NCBI RefSeq assembly: GCF_000835495.1
Contig: NW_015622545.1
Coordinates: 1-64,000 of the forward strand
Length of the DNA: 64,000 bases
Reading direction: 5' to 3'
From: Cladophialophora immunda
Lineage: Eukaryota > Ascomycota > Eurotiomycetes > Chaetothyriales > Herpotrichiellaceae
Positions 34,454 to 45,813 of the stretch are shown here, piece after piece. The notes beneath the pieces were generated by a model that worked only from the letters and a program-made list of their open reading frames with translations, made no database searches and was not told where the DNA came from. Each line of letters begins with the position of its first letter. Position 1 is the first letter of the stretch. A program made the translations under genes and the position numbers.

Positions 34454-37024
34454 ATGGAGGAGCCCATTTCGACCCCAGGGCTGCCTACACGGACATACAA
34501 AGCTGGGGCTAACCTGCATACTGAAGAACAGTTGCTCTCTTCATCGCCGGGATTCGGCACCCCAGCCTACCCAATCAAGAGCCGACCGACAGAAGTTGCA
34601 AAGCCCTTTGCAGCGCAATTGAACACCAGGACGACTACACATAGTGCCCCGACGGTCTTACCGATCCTCCTTCCTCCTCAAACTCTCCGACCCGTCGCTT
34701 TCAGGACGCTCACGAAGAAACACAACCTGACCTTGACCTCATCGGGTCTCGGGTTGCTCTCTACGTTCATCGGCAAATTCTGTGGCAGCGGCTGGCGGGA
34801 AGAAGGCCTTGCAGAGCGTGTGTTGGACGAGATAGCAAAAGCATGGAAGAAATGCGGAGGTGGCCTCCTCGTCGAGGATGGGCCCGAGAAGAAGCTGTCC
34901 AACATTTTGAAGACCTTAGAACCTTGTATGTCAGGCGGGCGTCTGGACACGGGGAAGCTCTCGCGGAGCAACAGTTCAGTACCGACTCCTAATCTGTCTC
35001 GGGCGCCTTCATTCACCACCAGCCGACCAGATGCGAACACAGATATCAGTCAGTCGAGCCTAGGACTCTCGGCACTTAACGTGGAAGAAGGAGATTCGCG
35101 GAACCTGGGGGAGGATGAAGAGCAATCTCAACTGGATGTCCGGTCATACTTGAAGGTGATCTCAGCGTTCGACCAACCACGACTAATGTACTCGACTTCG
35201 TCAAAAAGTCTGGAGCCGGTGAACGGGATGGCCAGCCTACTCCCTCCCATCCAACACAAGATCTCGACGTTCCGGAATCGCTACCACCTCGTCCACCAGC
35301 GACTGATGCGAAATGAATCCTTCCAAACTCCATCATTTACGACCGCCACGCGACCACCCAGACTGATGCATTCAGCAAGTGGTATGACAACAATGCAACA
35401 GGCCTACAAGATTACTCCCATAGCAAACCTTCTTGGCCGATCAGGAACATCTCATCTCTTGCTGGGTATGTTGGTACACTCTCCAGCTGGAGATCTCGCC
35501 CTGACAGACCTATCCGGGAGTGTGGTCCTCGACCTGTCAATAGCCCGGCCTGTCCCTGAAGACGGTGTATGGTTTTGTCCAGGCATGATCATTCTTGTGG
35601 AAGGAACTTACGAAGAAGACGGCTCTCACAATTCAAACCTCGGCTCGGCTGCGGGTGTAGGTGGACAGATTAAAGGAGTCTTCGTGGCGCATACATTGGC
35701 CGGTCCACCAGCCGAACGACGATCATTGTCTCTGGGTATTTCCGCCGGGTTGGATCCCGGCGGTAACACTCATGCAAGCGCGGGTGCAGGCTTTGGCTGG
35801 GTTGATTTTCTGGGCGTTGGCAGCGAAAAAGCGCTGGGAAACCAGATGCGTCGCATTCAACGACGTATCTTCAGACCACCCACAGCCCTCCAGACTATCA
35901 ATGTCCCGGATGATGACCAGATCGAAACCGAACCGCCTCGACGCCAAATTGCGCTCCTGGGCGAGTGCAACCTCGACAGTCCCCGAACGCTAGACGCGAT
36001 CCGCGCCATCCTCTCATCCTACAATGCCTCCAGCTCGGGACATATAAGCGACCTACCGTTCTCCATTGTCATGATGGGCAATTTCGTCTCGGCGGCAAGC
36101 ATGTCAGGATCCAGCAAGGGCGGCGGTAGCATCGAGTATAAAGAACATTTCGACGCCCTGGCGTCGATCCTGTCAGAATTTCCATTGCTGTTGGCGAACA
36201 CGACGTTCGTCTTCGTGCCAGGGGACAACGACCCGTGGGTGAGTTCGTTCTCGGCGGGCGCGAGTTGTTTGCTCCCGAGACAGGGGTTGCCCGAAGTGTT
36301 CACCAGCAGAGTCCGACGAGCGTTCACCACCGCCAACACTGAGGTTCACGGTGGATTAAAAGAGACGGACGCGATGAAAGGGCAGGGGATATGGGCGACG
36401 AACCCAGCGAGGATGAGTCTGTTCGGGCCGCTGGAGGAGATGGTCATGTTTCGCGACGACATCACAAGTCGGTTCCGGCGGACTGCCATCACTTTCCCGA
36501 AGCTCGACGGAGATGACGAGGAAATCGAAGCAGCGGCAGCAGCGGCTTCCAACGTGCAGAGTCAAAGTCAAGACGCGCCACAGTCCGATGCGGAGGAAAT
36601 GGATCTGGACGATCCTAGGAACAACCTCGACAGAGCTGTCCAAGACGCAACCTCGCACGTCCCTTCCTCAGGTCCCGCCCCGTCAAGTCCCCCATCCATC
36701 CACGCCGCGAGGAAACTCGTCAAAACCATCCTCGACCAATCGCACCTCTCGCCCTTCCCGCTGTCCATCCGGCCCCAGCTCTGGGACCACAGCGCAGCAT
36801 TGTCACTCTACCCGCTGCCCACGGCGCTGGTGCTCTGCGACGCGGAAATGCCGGCCTTTGCGATCAGCTACGAGGGATGCCACGTCATGAACGTCGGCAG
36901 GCTCGTCGACGAGTTCTCCCTGCGCAGAGGCCAGGGTGGTGCCGTCAGGGGCAGCGGGGTTGCGCGGTGGATCGAGTATGATTGTCGAAGCAGGAAAGGG
37001 GAGGAGAGGAACTTGAGGTTTTGA
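34454..37024 (+). CDS. DPB2: DNA polymerase epsilon subunit B
   Basis: A single exon of 856 aa. This is the essential second subunit of the leading-strand polymerase, linking it to the CMG helicase. The N-terminal part (VAFRTLTKKHNLTLTSSGL, ERVLDEIAKAW) is the alpha-helical Dpb2 N-domain. The centre (LLGRSGTSHLLLGMLVHSP, GDLALTDLSGSVVLDLS) is the OB-fold, and RQIALLGECNLDSPRTLDAI, FSIVMMGNFVS and FVFVPGDNDPW belong to the inactive calcineurin-like phosphoesterase domain shared by B subunits. The usual catalytic metal ligands of active phosphatases are largely absent, as expected. Two Ser/Gly/acidic linkers lengthen the protein relative to yeast Dpb2 (about 690 aa). ATG 34454 is preceded by ATC; upstream in-frame codons lack an ATG. 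Confidence 0.92.
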   Translation: MEEPISTPGLPTRTYKAGANLHTEEQLLSSSPGFGTPAYPIKSRPTEVAKPFAAQLNTRTTTHSAPTVLPILLPPQTLRPVAFRTLTKKHNLTLTSSGLGLLSTFIGKFCGSGWREEGLAERVLDEIAKAWKKCGGGLLVEDGPEKKLSNILKTLEPCMSGGRLDTGKLSRSNSSVPTPNLSRAPSFTTSRPDANTDISQSSLGLSALNVEEGDSRNLGEDEEQSQLDVRSYLKVISAFDQPRLMYSTSSKSLEPVNGMASLLPPIQHKISTFRNRYHLVHQRLMRNESFQTPSFTTATRPPRLMHSASGMTTMQQAYKITPIANLLGRSGTSHLLLGMLVHSPAGDLALTDLSGSVVLDLSIARPVPEDGVWFCPGMIILVEGTYEEDGSHNSNLGSAAGVGGQIKGVFVAHTLAGPPAERRSLSLGISAGLDPGGNTHASAGAGFGWVDFLGVGSEKALGNQMRRIQRRIFRPPTALQTINVPDDDQIETEPPRRQIALLGECNLDSPRTLDAIRAILSSYNASSSGHISDLPFSIVMMGNFVSAASMSGSSKGGGSIEYKEHFDALASILSEFPLLLANTTFVFVPGDNDPWVSSFSAGASCLLPRQGLPEVFTSRVRRAFTTANTEVHGGLKETDAMKGQGIWATNPARMSLFGPLEEMVMFRDDITSRFRRTAITFPKLDGDDEEIEAAAAAASNVQSQSQDAPQSDAEEMDLDDPRNNLDRAVQDATSHVPSSGPAPSSPPSIHAARKLVKTILDQSHLSPFPLSIRPQLWDHSAALSLYPLPTALVLCDAEMPAFAISYEGCHVMNVGRLVDEFSLRRGQGGAVRGSGVARWIEYDCRSRKGEERNLRF

Positions 37025-37565
37025 GGGATGAGGACGGCTCTAAGCCTTGAGAATGGGGAACAACGAAGGTATGAGCTGAAATGATAACGTTGAGGCCGTC
37101 GCTTGTAACATGGAGCTTGAAGCATGTAGCATATACGATATAGTATAGCAGCCAGGATGTATACGCCCTTAGAGCCTTGAATTTCCTGGACAATCTGTGC
37201 CCGTCCCTTCGTTCTCTCTGTCTTCGTGGCATGCAGGCAGAGACTATAAGCGGTACTTGTCCCCCCGAGCTGCGTAGGGACGCATATAGGTACACCACCT
37301 AGGTATCTAGGTAGTGAAGGTAAAGGTAGTCAAGACCTAGCTTCTCGACAACCTTATATGCATAGATGTGTATATGCATACCTAGTACAGGAGTTGGCTT
37401 AAGAATGAGCAGCACAGAAGCCATGGATCGTATACTCTATCTAGACGCCCAGGTCGGAACCTCAGAGGAGAGAAGCCCAGCTTGGAAGGCCCTGGGTGCC
37501 GGGGTTATTCTTCCGCCTAGGTTTATCTTTTTCCATGTTCGGGCCAGGGTCAGGAAAATTCTGCC
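37025..37565. other. Convergent intergenic region
   Basis: Lies between the DPB2 stop and the end of the disrupted gene. It contains an imperfect CTAGGTA-rich stretch at 37290-37340. No gene recognised. Confidence 0.5.
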
Positions 37566-39514
37566 TCACGGTAACATCCCGGGGGGGTTTCTTTGTGAAG
37601 ATGCGTTCGAGTTCCTTCCACGAGGGCGGTTGTGCCTTCTTGGGGGCGCTTGTTCCTTCTCGAGTGGTGGCCGTTCCTTCGGGGGGGGGGGGGGGGGGTG
37701 GCGACGAGTTTCAGACATCATGCTGGCTCCGCGTGCACTTTTTCTTGTGTCAACTGGGGGACGTTCGGGAGGTTTGTCGCGGGTCACGGACGGAGGAGGA
37801 ACTTCTTGGTAAGAGCCACTGTCCACAGTGTAAGCGTAAGGACGGCGAGTCGGGAAGGATGGATCAGGAAGTATATTGTGGCACTCCGGGCTATAATGAT
37901 AGCGACGAGAAGGACGAACATGATCGTCGTCACCATCGAGTGCTTCCGGTGTGGGAGTCCGTTCATAGTCGTCAGTCGTAAAGTCCGGATCAACAACCTG
38001 ATATTTCGTGGAGGATGTCACGGGTTTCCTCGTAGTTCTTGGTGGGCTCTCCTCTCTCATCTCTGGCGTACTAGGGTAAACAGAGCTGCTGTCGGAACGG
38101 CGGAAGGGGGTCGGGTAGTCAAGATTGGGATGTCGGGAGAAGCTTGGGTAGTTGTTATCCGGATCTGAATATTCGAACGGGAATTCTCGAGGCAGCATAC
38201 GAGCAGAGGAATAGCTGTGGTGGTTTCGTGTCCTGGCGCCCTCACCTCCGCCAGACCCTTCTCGTAGTTCTTGTTCTTGCGCCTCATCATCCCTCAGGTT
38301 CGAGGTCTTGTAACGTGGAACGGTCGTCCAGGTGAATGGTCTTCCACGAAGCTCTCCCCTCTTTTACTCATCCCAGTCTCCAGGAGCCGAACTTCGGGAC
38401 GCTGGCTCTGTCTCATCAGCAGCAGCATTTCCTTCGCGCCTCTTCGCCTTGCGGGTTCCTTTTTCCTCTGCTTCAGTGTTCCTAGCTGACTCTGCTCGGG
38501 AATTGATATTCTCCGACATCTTCATCTTTAACAATTCAGCCTCCAGCTCTTCTACTCGTTTTTGTGACAGAAGGTAGTGATTTCTCCAGATATCCTGTGC
38601 ATCATCTGTACCTTTGCTCCCTGTCGCGGTATCACTGTTGCTTTCTCTCGGCGTCTGTTCGTTTTCTACTCGTGCCGTTGGTGGCTCGGCTTCATCTGCG
38701 GAGGCGGCCGCGGTGCTGTCGGCCGCTAGGTTTGTCCATTGGTCGAGGAGAGCTTGCAACAAGTTGACAGTGTTCGAGATGACGAGGCTTCGCTCCTCTG
38801 ATATATCCCTAGCTTGTCCTACCAACTGTCTGAAATAAACCATGGCAGTATTGTTGACCAGTTGGGGAATATGTGGTAGATGCTTGACGACAGCCGCCGA
38901 CTTCCCTTCGCCATTGCGCGTGCCGGTTGTCTCGTCGACGGCATTTTGTTCATCTTTCTCGACCTTGGCCTGGCAATCCTCCTTTATCGCGGTCGCATTG
39001 ATTTGCTCCACGACGGCAATCTGCGCTCTTGCAAATTGGGCCTTTGCGTCGTCCTCTGCTTTCTTCGATCGTCTTTTGCGCCTGTGAGTTCGTATCTTCT
39101 TGCCAGCGTACAGGATGCTGACCAAGAGATTAACGGTGCTTTTCAGTTACTCGATCTCAGCGACGAGTAGATCGACTTTTGTTTTTCTGAAGTTCCACTT
39201 GATCTTCTGCATGAAGCTCATCTTGTCGGCTCTGTCCGGCAGAGATCTCGAATGTCATCGAAGAGATCACAGGATTGATCGTAGATGTCGGAAACCAGAT
39301 ACAGAGCCTTGCGGGAGTGAATCGGTTCGTCATCATCAATGCGTTGGGCAAGCAAGTCGAGCACGTCCGAGTAGAGCGAGACATGGCGAGCGATGTAATC
39401 TGTCTGCTCTCTGGCGGATGAAGTCGTCGAGCCAAACCTGTAGAGGGTCGTTGTCAACTGAATACCGAAAGATGAGATGCCTAGCAACGAGGCTACCAGG
39501 CCCACCTCCGCCAT
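37566..39514 (-). pseudogene. Disrupted gene with a fungal STAND-type N-terminal domain
   Basis: ATG 39514 opens MAEVGLVASLLGISSFGIQL, a common start of the fungal 'N-terminal domain of STAND/NACHT-like' proteins. After FDDIRDL near 39242 the frame is lost: the homologous continuation (LPDRADKMSFMQKIKWNFRK) is in the next frame, as if one base were missing. That frame then meets TAA at 39147-39149 exactly where a Tyr codon is expected (EIE-stop-LKSTVNLLVSIL). The rest, an Ala/Glu-rich helical region and a Pro/Arg-rich tail with a six-proline run, is open except for TAA at 38364-38366. That last stop can be removed by a GTAAAA...GAG intron (38300-38365) that keeps the frame. The first two lesions suggest a pseudogene, a very short cryptic intron, or assembly error. 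Function of intact relatives is unknown. Confidence 0.6.
37681..37698 (-). repeat. 18-base G homopolymer in coding frame
   Basis: Eighteen G in a row (C on the sense strand) encode six prolines in the tail of the disrupted gene. Such a tract slips readily in replication and sequencing. Confidence 0.9.
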
Positions 39515-39964
39515 GTCCTCCACATCAACTTGTAAGGAGCTGTTAACAAAGGTAAAATCAGTGATTGCAGTCGGCGCAGTCTCGATCTCAATTGTGCAAG
39601 GGAAATCGAAGGACTTAAAGGAGAGGTCGAGGTGTGGAAAAGTCAAGATTGTGCACAGCCTCATTGGAATCTGCCTTTCGCGAAGCCGCGGGGCGCTGAA
39701 GCCACACGTGACCCAGTACACCAATGGCTCCGACAAGGCTGCGGTAGATGGAGTTGCACTCATTCCCCACCAGCCACAATCAGTCAACACAAAGAATGAA
39801 GCTTGTGCTAATACATTCCGAGTGATTGGTGTCGGTTGTCCTTTTCGACTGTATTCTCAAAGCGACTACCTCCTCCTAGTATTTGTACATCGTCGCCGCC
39901 TTCGAGCAATTCCTCTTGCACGACCGGAGAGCTCTCCAGAACCAGGACCCGTCCACAAGCACTC
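39515..39964. other. Intergenic, no gene recognised
   Basis: Upstream region of the disrupted gene and the 3' region of NUP82. No motif stands out. Confidence 0.5.
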
Positions 39965-42899
39965 CTAGTACTCCATTTTCAATCTCTCCAGTCTTTTCAT
40001 GGCCGCCTCAATCACTGCACCTTCTCTCTCAACCGTGGCCATGATATCCGCAATGCGTTCTTTTTGCAATCGACTAGAAACGCCCAGTGCACTGAAATTG
40101 GCACTTCTCGGAGAAGCGGCAGCTCCACTGGAGCGAGACGTAAGAGTGATCTGGGACGCTGACATTGATGGCGTGATTGATGATGCAGAGATTGAGGATA
40201 CGGATGCGTCCAGGGTTGGGGGCCCTTTCGGCGAGATTGGGTGTTGTTGGTGCTTTTTCTCGATACTATGAGCTTCTTCCACAAGGGAACGAGTCAATTG
40301 TTTGACCTGTAGTCCATCGTTAGTCGGTTTCCAAGTACGAGGGAAAAGCAAGGATAGGATACACACCGTTGCAAATCGCTTGTCGAGAGCGGTATCTCTT
40401 CCGTCACCCTCTTGCTCTCCGTCCTCTTTAGTCACAATGCCGACATTCTGACCAAGACTCTCAATCTCATGCATCCAGGCCAGTTCCTTTGAGCTCAATT
40501 CTCTGTTCGCCGATCCGACACGTCCCACCTTCCTTCTTAGTGCCTCATATCTTGCCACCAGCTTGCTCTGCCTCTCTCGTGCCTCCTTGATCCTCGTCTC
40601 AGGGGTCTTCTTCTCCTTGATATTGCCATTTTCATCCTCCTCCGTGGTAGCGGTAAGGCGCTGCAATTGTTGGGCAAGTTCAGTCATCTGCTTGACCTGA
40701 CCAGCAAGTTCGATTCTTAGACGCTCGCAACGCCGGAAGAGTTCCGCTGCTGCATTCTCTAGCTGAGCAGACTGCACCCCGACTGTACGGTGTGTGAAGG
40801 TCATGATCTCTAACATGGCCGGGCTCAAACGTATAGGTTGTTCGGCGATGGCTTTTTTGAGATGTGGCGGCAGACGTTGGCGCATGGAATCAATGGGAAT
40901 ATGCTGGTTGAAGTAGAAGATTTTGGGAGGACAGTATGGCTCTCGTGCAGGGACTGTTTCGATGGGTGACATCGGCATATTCATGAGTTGAGATTCTAGA
41001 CGACTAGAAGACATCGTGAAATCTGTAATTGAGGGGCCGACAGTTGAGGGGCCTGTAGGCGACTGGTCGAAAACCACTCCATAGGGAGCATTCGAGGTTG
41101 CAGTCAAGAGCAAGTATCCGAGTGATGTGTCGTCAATGATGGTCGGGGCCGAGAGAGCCTCAGAAGGCTCACGTACCTCCACTAACTTGTCAGTCACACA
41201 GACTTGATTCTGACATCGGGTTTCCAGCCTGGTCCTCATGCCAGGATCGACAGGCTCAGTCCCAGATAGTTCGGCACCTAGCTGAGTGACCCAATCATTC
41301 AAAGACAATGAGTAGACATGCTTCAAAGTCGTCACAAAAAAGGAATAGCTGTAGGCAATGTCTGGAGTGAAAACAGGCCAGTTGGCTGCCGGGTTCGTGG
41401 TCGATCCATCAAGCGTAACGATATCGACCAATGTCAAGGGCGTGGCATCAGATGAAGGCACACCAAATGCGCTTTTCCCTTTCTTGGGGAGCCACTGTCC
41501 TGTCACGCCCTCAAGATCGATGGCAAGCCAAATTTGATTCTCAGGTGTGGCAACACAAATGGTCGTAAAGGGGATAGGTTGGACGAGGCCCCGGTCGATT
41601 TCATCATCCTCCTCCCCATCGAACAGATCTTGTTCATCAAGCTTCGCAGGAAACACATGGATATCAGACACCTCAATCTCCGAAGCATCCTCCTCGGGGA
41701 CGATCGCAAAGGGTCCTTGGAGACGTGGAATGGCACTCGGGTTCTGCGGTCTGAACCGTACCTCAAACTCACCAAGGCTATCCGTCGACTGTTGAATCTG
41801 GGGCTCCTCGTTATCGATTTCCTGGACCCACTCATATTGCTGGTCGGCGGCGCGTCTTTCATCCATGTCTGTCTCGTCATCATTGATTGATGCCATTCGT
41901 GAGACAGCGGTCGTGGTTAACGAGGGGATAGTGGTTGATGTCGGCTTCCATCTTGATGGCAGCAACGGGCACAGAGCGTACAAATCCCCGTTCCTCATGG
42001 CAACCCAGAGACTCATACTTGCCCAAGCATCTTCGTCCTCTCTGCCTCGACCACCAAAACATGCAGCAGAAACTTCCATGTCAAAATCATCAACGGAAAA
42101 TCCACGGTTTTTGCCAAAGCCGGACGGCTCAAAGTCTTGGTCGCACGAAACGCCATCGGCGAGCTTTCGCAGGTCTATGGCCAATCTTGGACGGTCAAGG
42201 GACCAGCTGTTTGCCTTGTCAAATTCCCATAGTCGAACTGCTGCTTCAGCAGTCACAGTGACAAGACAGTCGGTGGAAGCAGTGGAGTAGGCCAATGGAT
42301 GCCATAACACAGATGTGAGCGGAGATTCCGGAATGACATGGACCGTCGGGCCAAGCTGATACGTTTTCACTTTCAATAGTGAGCGGTCATGCTCCTTCAG
42401 CCGTGACGGATCTGGTAGCACTGCGATGTGGACGGTATGTTCTGTGCAGATGGCCAGAAAAAACCCGGATGGGGAGATCAAAATCTGGCGAATCTGATAA
42501 TAGACAGGAACAGCTAATGTCTACATTTGTCAGAATTTTCTCTCCATACAGGGGAATGATCCCACGTACTCTGTAAACACTGTCTCCTGTCGCTTCCGTT
42601 GCGTCAGAGCGAGACAGTCCAAACCGACTGGCGCCAGACTGGGTGTTATCCTCCCATTCATCTCGAACTGCGCTGAGATCTGCCCATCTGATTTTATTGC
42701 CCACAACCGTGAATATCTCCGTCCCCCTACTAGCGACCAACCTCCTAGGTCCTTGGTATTGTGTCGAGGGAAGTGCGCCAAGGTAAGAGGAACGTTTGGA
42801 GGGAGAGGCGGGCGATTGAGGCTCGGGGTCTGTGAAGATTTTGGAGCCTGACGACGGTCGTGACAGGAAAGGGGGTGTATATCCAATAACCTTGGGCAT
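39965..42899 (-). CDS. NUP82: Nuclear pore protein NUP82-like
   Basis: The model is complement(join(39965..40306, 40367..42513, 42566..42899)), 940 aa. Residues 1 to about 600 form an N-terminal beta-propeller (SPSGFFLAICTEHTVHIAVL, PLTSVLWHPLAYSTASTDCLV, WVAMRNGDLYALCPLL). The C-terminal third is coiled coil (ELFRRCERLRIELAGQVKQM, RQSKLVARYEALRRKVGRV, VKQLTRSLVEEA). That arrangement and length fit Nup82/NUP88, the cytoplasmic-face nucleoporin that anchors the mRNA-export platform. Sequence identity across this family is low, so the name rests on layout as well as motifs. Intron 1 uses donor GTGGGA (42565) to keep VPVYYQIRQ; a stronger GTACGT four bases earlier would break the frame with that acceptor. 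Intron 2 (60 nt, with GACTAAC branch site) has no in-frame stop. Confidence 0.82.
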
Positions 42900-43511
42900 T
42901 TTGGTTTGTCAAATTAAACGTAGTTGCGAGATAAGGCACACATTGGAATCACACAATTGCTAGACCTTGCGGTACCAGGATCAGGACAAAGGCGCAGCCT
43001 CGCATAGAATGTCGTGAATATTAGAAAGTGAAATTGGGCGCGTCTTTGCGGAGAAACAATCTTCCCGAAACAGCTGCCGCGCGGCGCTGCTTTTAGAACC
43101 TCCCTTTTTGTCATGTCCACGTGATTAGTACTTCAATGAACACCAGAAGAGCCTTTTGAGTCAGATTAACCTATTTCACATCGATAAAAGCGACAGTATG
43201 GGCACGGAGCGAACTGAAATCCCTGATATTGGCTGCTAATCCGCTTTCTTGCAGATATGAGGATGACATCTGGAACTATTCGCCTTCTATGGCCTCATTG
43301 ATCCTCAGACACATTCCTTCCCGTTCGTGGAGCGAGCCATAATAGGCCGCCCACCACAGCTACCGGGCTTGCCACACCTGATTCTCGTCTGCCACCTAAC
43401 ACATGAGGAACAACGATTCACAAGAGTCGTCTTCCATCAAAAGACCAACTTTGGGCGTGTTATACCACGCCGCTGCGGTTCAACATCACAGCCCACTTCA
43501 TCCATGACCAT
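42900..43511. other. Intergenic upstream of NUP82
   Basis: Contains a CACGTG E-box near 43118, about 220 bp before the NUP82 start, and the 3' region of the MFS gene. No gene recognised. Confidence 0.45.
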
Positions 43512-45813
43512 TCAGATCTCGACCGCTTGCACACCCAACGATGGCTTCTTCTCGTTAGTCTCTCCAGTGAAAGGCGTGGGCGGGTCGATTTCAGCAGAAC
43601 TAAGTTCGAGTTCACCATTCCTCTTCTTTTGCTTCTTCTCTCTATGAGCAAGCAAAGCAATGAGTCCGAAAACGATCACGTTGAGTCCCGCAACCACTGC
43701 CGCTGCTCTGTTACCGGGTGTGACTAAGCATCGGCAGCTGTCAGTCTCATATGCCTTGGATCAAGTAGATGAAAACGAACCATTGGGTTGATGGACTTGT
43801 TGGAACCAAACCAGTGGTATCCATGCCGTAAAAGTATCTTTACACAAAACAAAATCTGTCAGCGTATGGTCTAAATAGAGGAAAGGAAGCAGGTTATAGG
43901 AATGCAGCTTACACTGAAGAGTATTCATGGCTGCCGCAGTGAAAGCTCTTTGTTCAGCATTGTCCGAAATCAACTCGGCCATCCATCTTTCGGGATTTTG
44001 TCAGCAGTCATTGCTTTCATGCCCGCAAAGCAAACAAGTGGGGTAAGGGACTCACGCCATGGTCAGTGGAACGCAGCTTCCTCCAATTGAGGACACAATG
44101 TAAAGAGGTGCTCGATGAGAGAAAGGACCGAAAACAGGAGTGACAACGAGCAGGACGAAGATGACGATGGCGACGAGATTGGAGAAGATGATGATCGGCC
44201 AGCGGCGGCCTCTAAATGGTCCATCAGAGATCCAGACGGCGAGCAGAGAGTATACTGCCGTAAAGGCGTTTCCGATGGTCGGGTATTCGTTCTATCAAGG
44301 AACAACCCGGAGTCAGTCCAGTCTTTCTGCGGTCAATGAGATGCGGGACAGCCCTACAATCTGGGCAACACTGTAAACCGGTGGCTTGCCCTTGATGTTG
44401 TGTGCCTTGAGCCAGAAAACGAAAGAGGTGAATGGCTGGCTTCCAAAGGGTTGCATTGCTGTCGAGAACAAGAAGGTTAACAAAATATTTGCTAACGCAA
44501 TTGAACGTGGGGAGCTTACTGAAAATCAGGGTGAAGAGCACCGTCTTCCAGCTGGTAAAGTAGCCCAGGATAACCTTGACGGTGTAAGGTTTGCCTTCAG
44601 GAACTCGACCAGCTCTGGACATCCTCTCCCGCGCAATTTCAATATCCTAAAAGTCAAAGAAAAAGGGCAGTCAATTACCATGTCTTCTTCATTTTGGTGG
44701 ATCCGCTACTTACACGCTCAGTGAACAACCAGCTAGGCTTCGCCGTGCCAGGAGTGTCAGGCAAGCAGAAGTAAGCGAGGACGGCGATCGGGAAAGAAAT
44801 CACGCCGTTGATGACTGTGGCACGAAAGGTTATGTTAGAGTTGGAAATGATACACCACAACGCACGATCAGGGGCTTACCAAAAAGCCACCTCCATCCAG
44901 CGAGACCGGCATGGCCATTGAGGGAGTTGTAGATTCCGGCCTGCAAGAACCCACTGAAAATCGGCGCAATTGACACAGCAGATTGAAGAATGCCGTTGCG
45001 TTTTCCAAGTTCCCCTGTTAGTCAGTGCAAAGGTTAGCAGCGTCCAGAATCATTGTCCTGTTGTTTTCGTAACCCAACTTACGTTTATTGTACCAGCTTC
45101 CAAGAATATAGTAAAGAGCTGGCCAGTACCCAGCCTCAAAAAGTCCGACGACGAATCGAAGGCCGAGCATTGCATGATAGCTCTTTGCACCAGCAAGGGT
45201 AAAAGTGAAGATAGTCCAACCGAGTTCGAGGAACGGGATCCAGACTAGGGATCTAGAGTTAGGAAGGCTGGGTTCTTTAGGACATGGAGCTTTCAGGATG
45301 GTGCTTACTATGAGCACGGACTCGGGTCAAGATGAAGTTTGAAGGCTGTATTGAACCGTTGTCAGCGTCTGATAGGAAGTTTTATTTGTACCACGAAAGA
45401 ACATACCCATTGTCCAATGATATAGCCCACCGTCCATGCAACGACAATGTAGTTATATTGATTTTGATAGAGGTTGAGGTCTTCCTTCATCCCGGAGACA
45501 AACGCATTGGTTATATTGGAGGTATCAATCTGTGTCAAGGGCCTTAGACTTTGGTTTGTAGCATGGCAAAGGATGACACTTACCCATTTCGTCAACATTC
45601 CCAGTGTGCCGAACGTCAGCAGTGTAAAGTCCAACTGCAACAAGTGATATCGACTTAGAACAAATCGTCTTCGCTAAATGATAGCCTTATAAGCCGACCC
45701 ACCTTGAGAAGAAATCTTCTTTCTTCTTTGGAAACATCAGCTGAATCCCATAGCCATCCTTTCCAACTACCGGATCGCGTGGACGAAGTGATTGAAGCTG
45801 CTTTTTCTGCCAT
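43512..45813 (-). CDS. MFS transporter of the Dal5 / anion:cation symporter family
   Basis: A heavily spliced gene of about ten or more short exons starting at ATG 45813 (MAEKAASITSSTRSGSWKGW) and ending at TGA 43512. Securely read exons are 45703..45813 and 45584..45634. Later exons encode IDTSNITNAFVSGMKEDLNL, GYIIGQW, FVVGLFEAGYWPALYYILGSWYNK, GELGKRNGIL, GVISFPIAVLAYFCLPDTPG, FTSFVFWLKAHNIKG and NTLQYTFTAWIPLVWFQQV. This pattern (SNITNAFVSGMKEDL; FEAGYWP; ELGKRNG) is typical of Dal5/Liz1/Tna1-type importers of allantoate, pantothenate, nicotinate or biotin; the substrate is not determined. The total would be close to the family's 480-530 aa. I did not resolve every junction. Confidence 0.8.

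Noticed and set aside
37290..37340. CTAGGTA-rich stretch as a telomere-like or transposon repeat
   Set aside because: Too short and irregular for a telomeric or terminal repeat.
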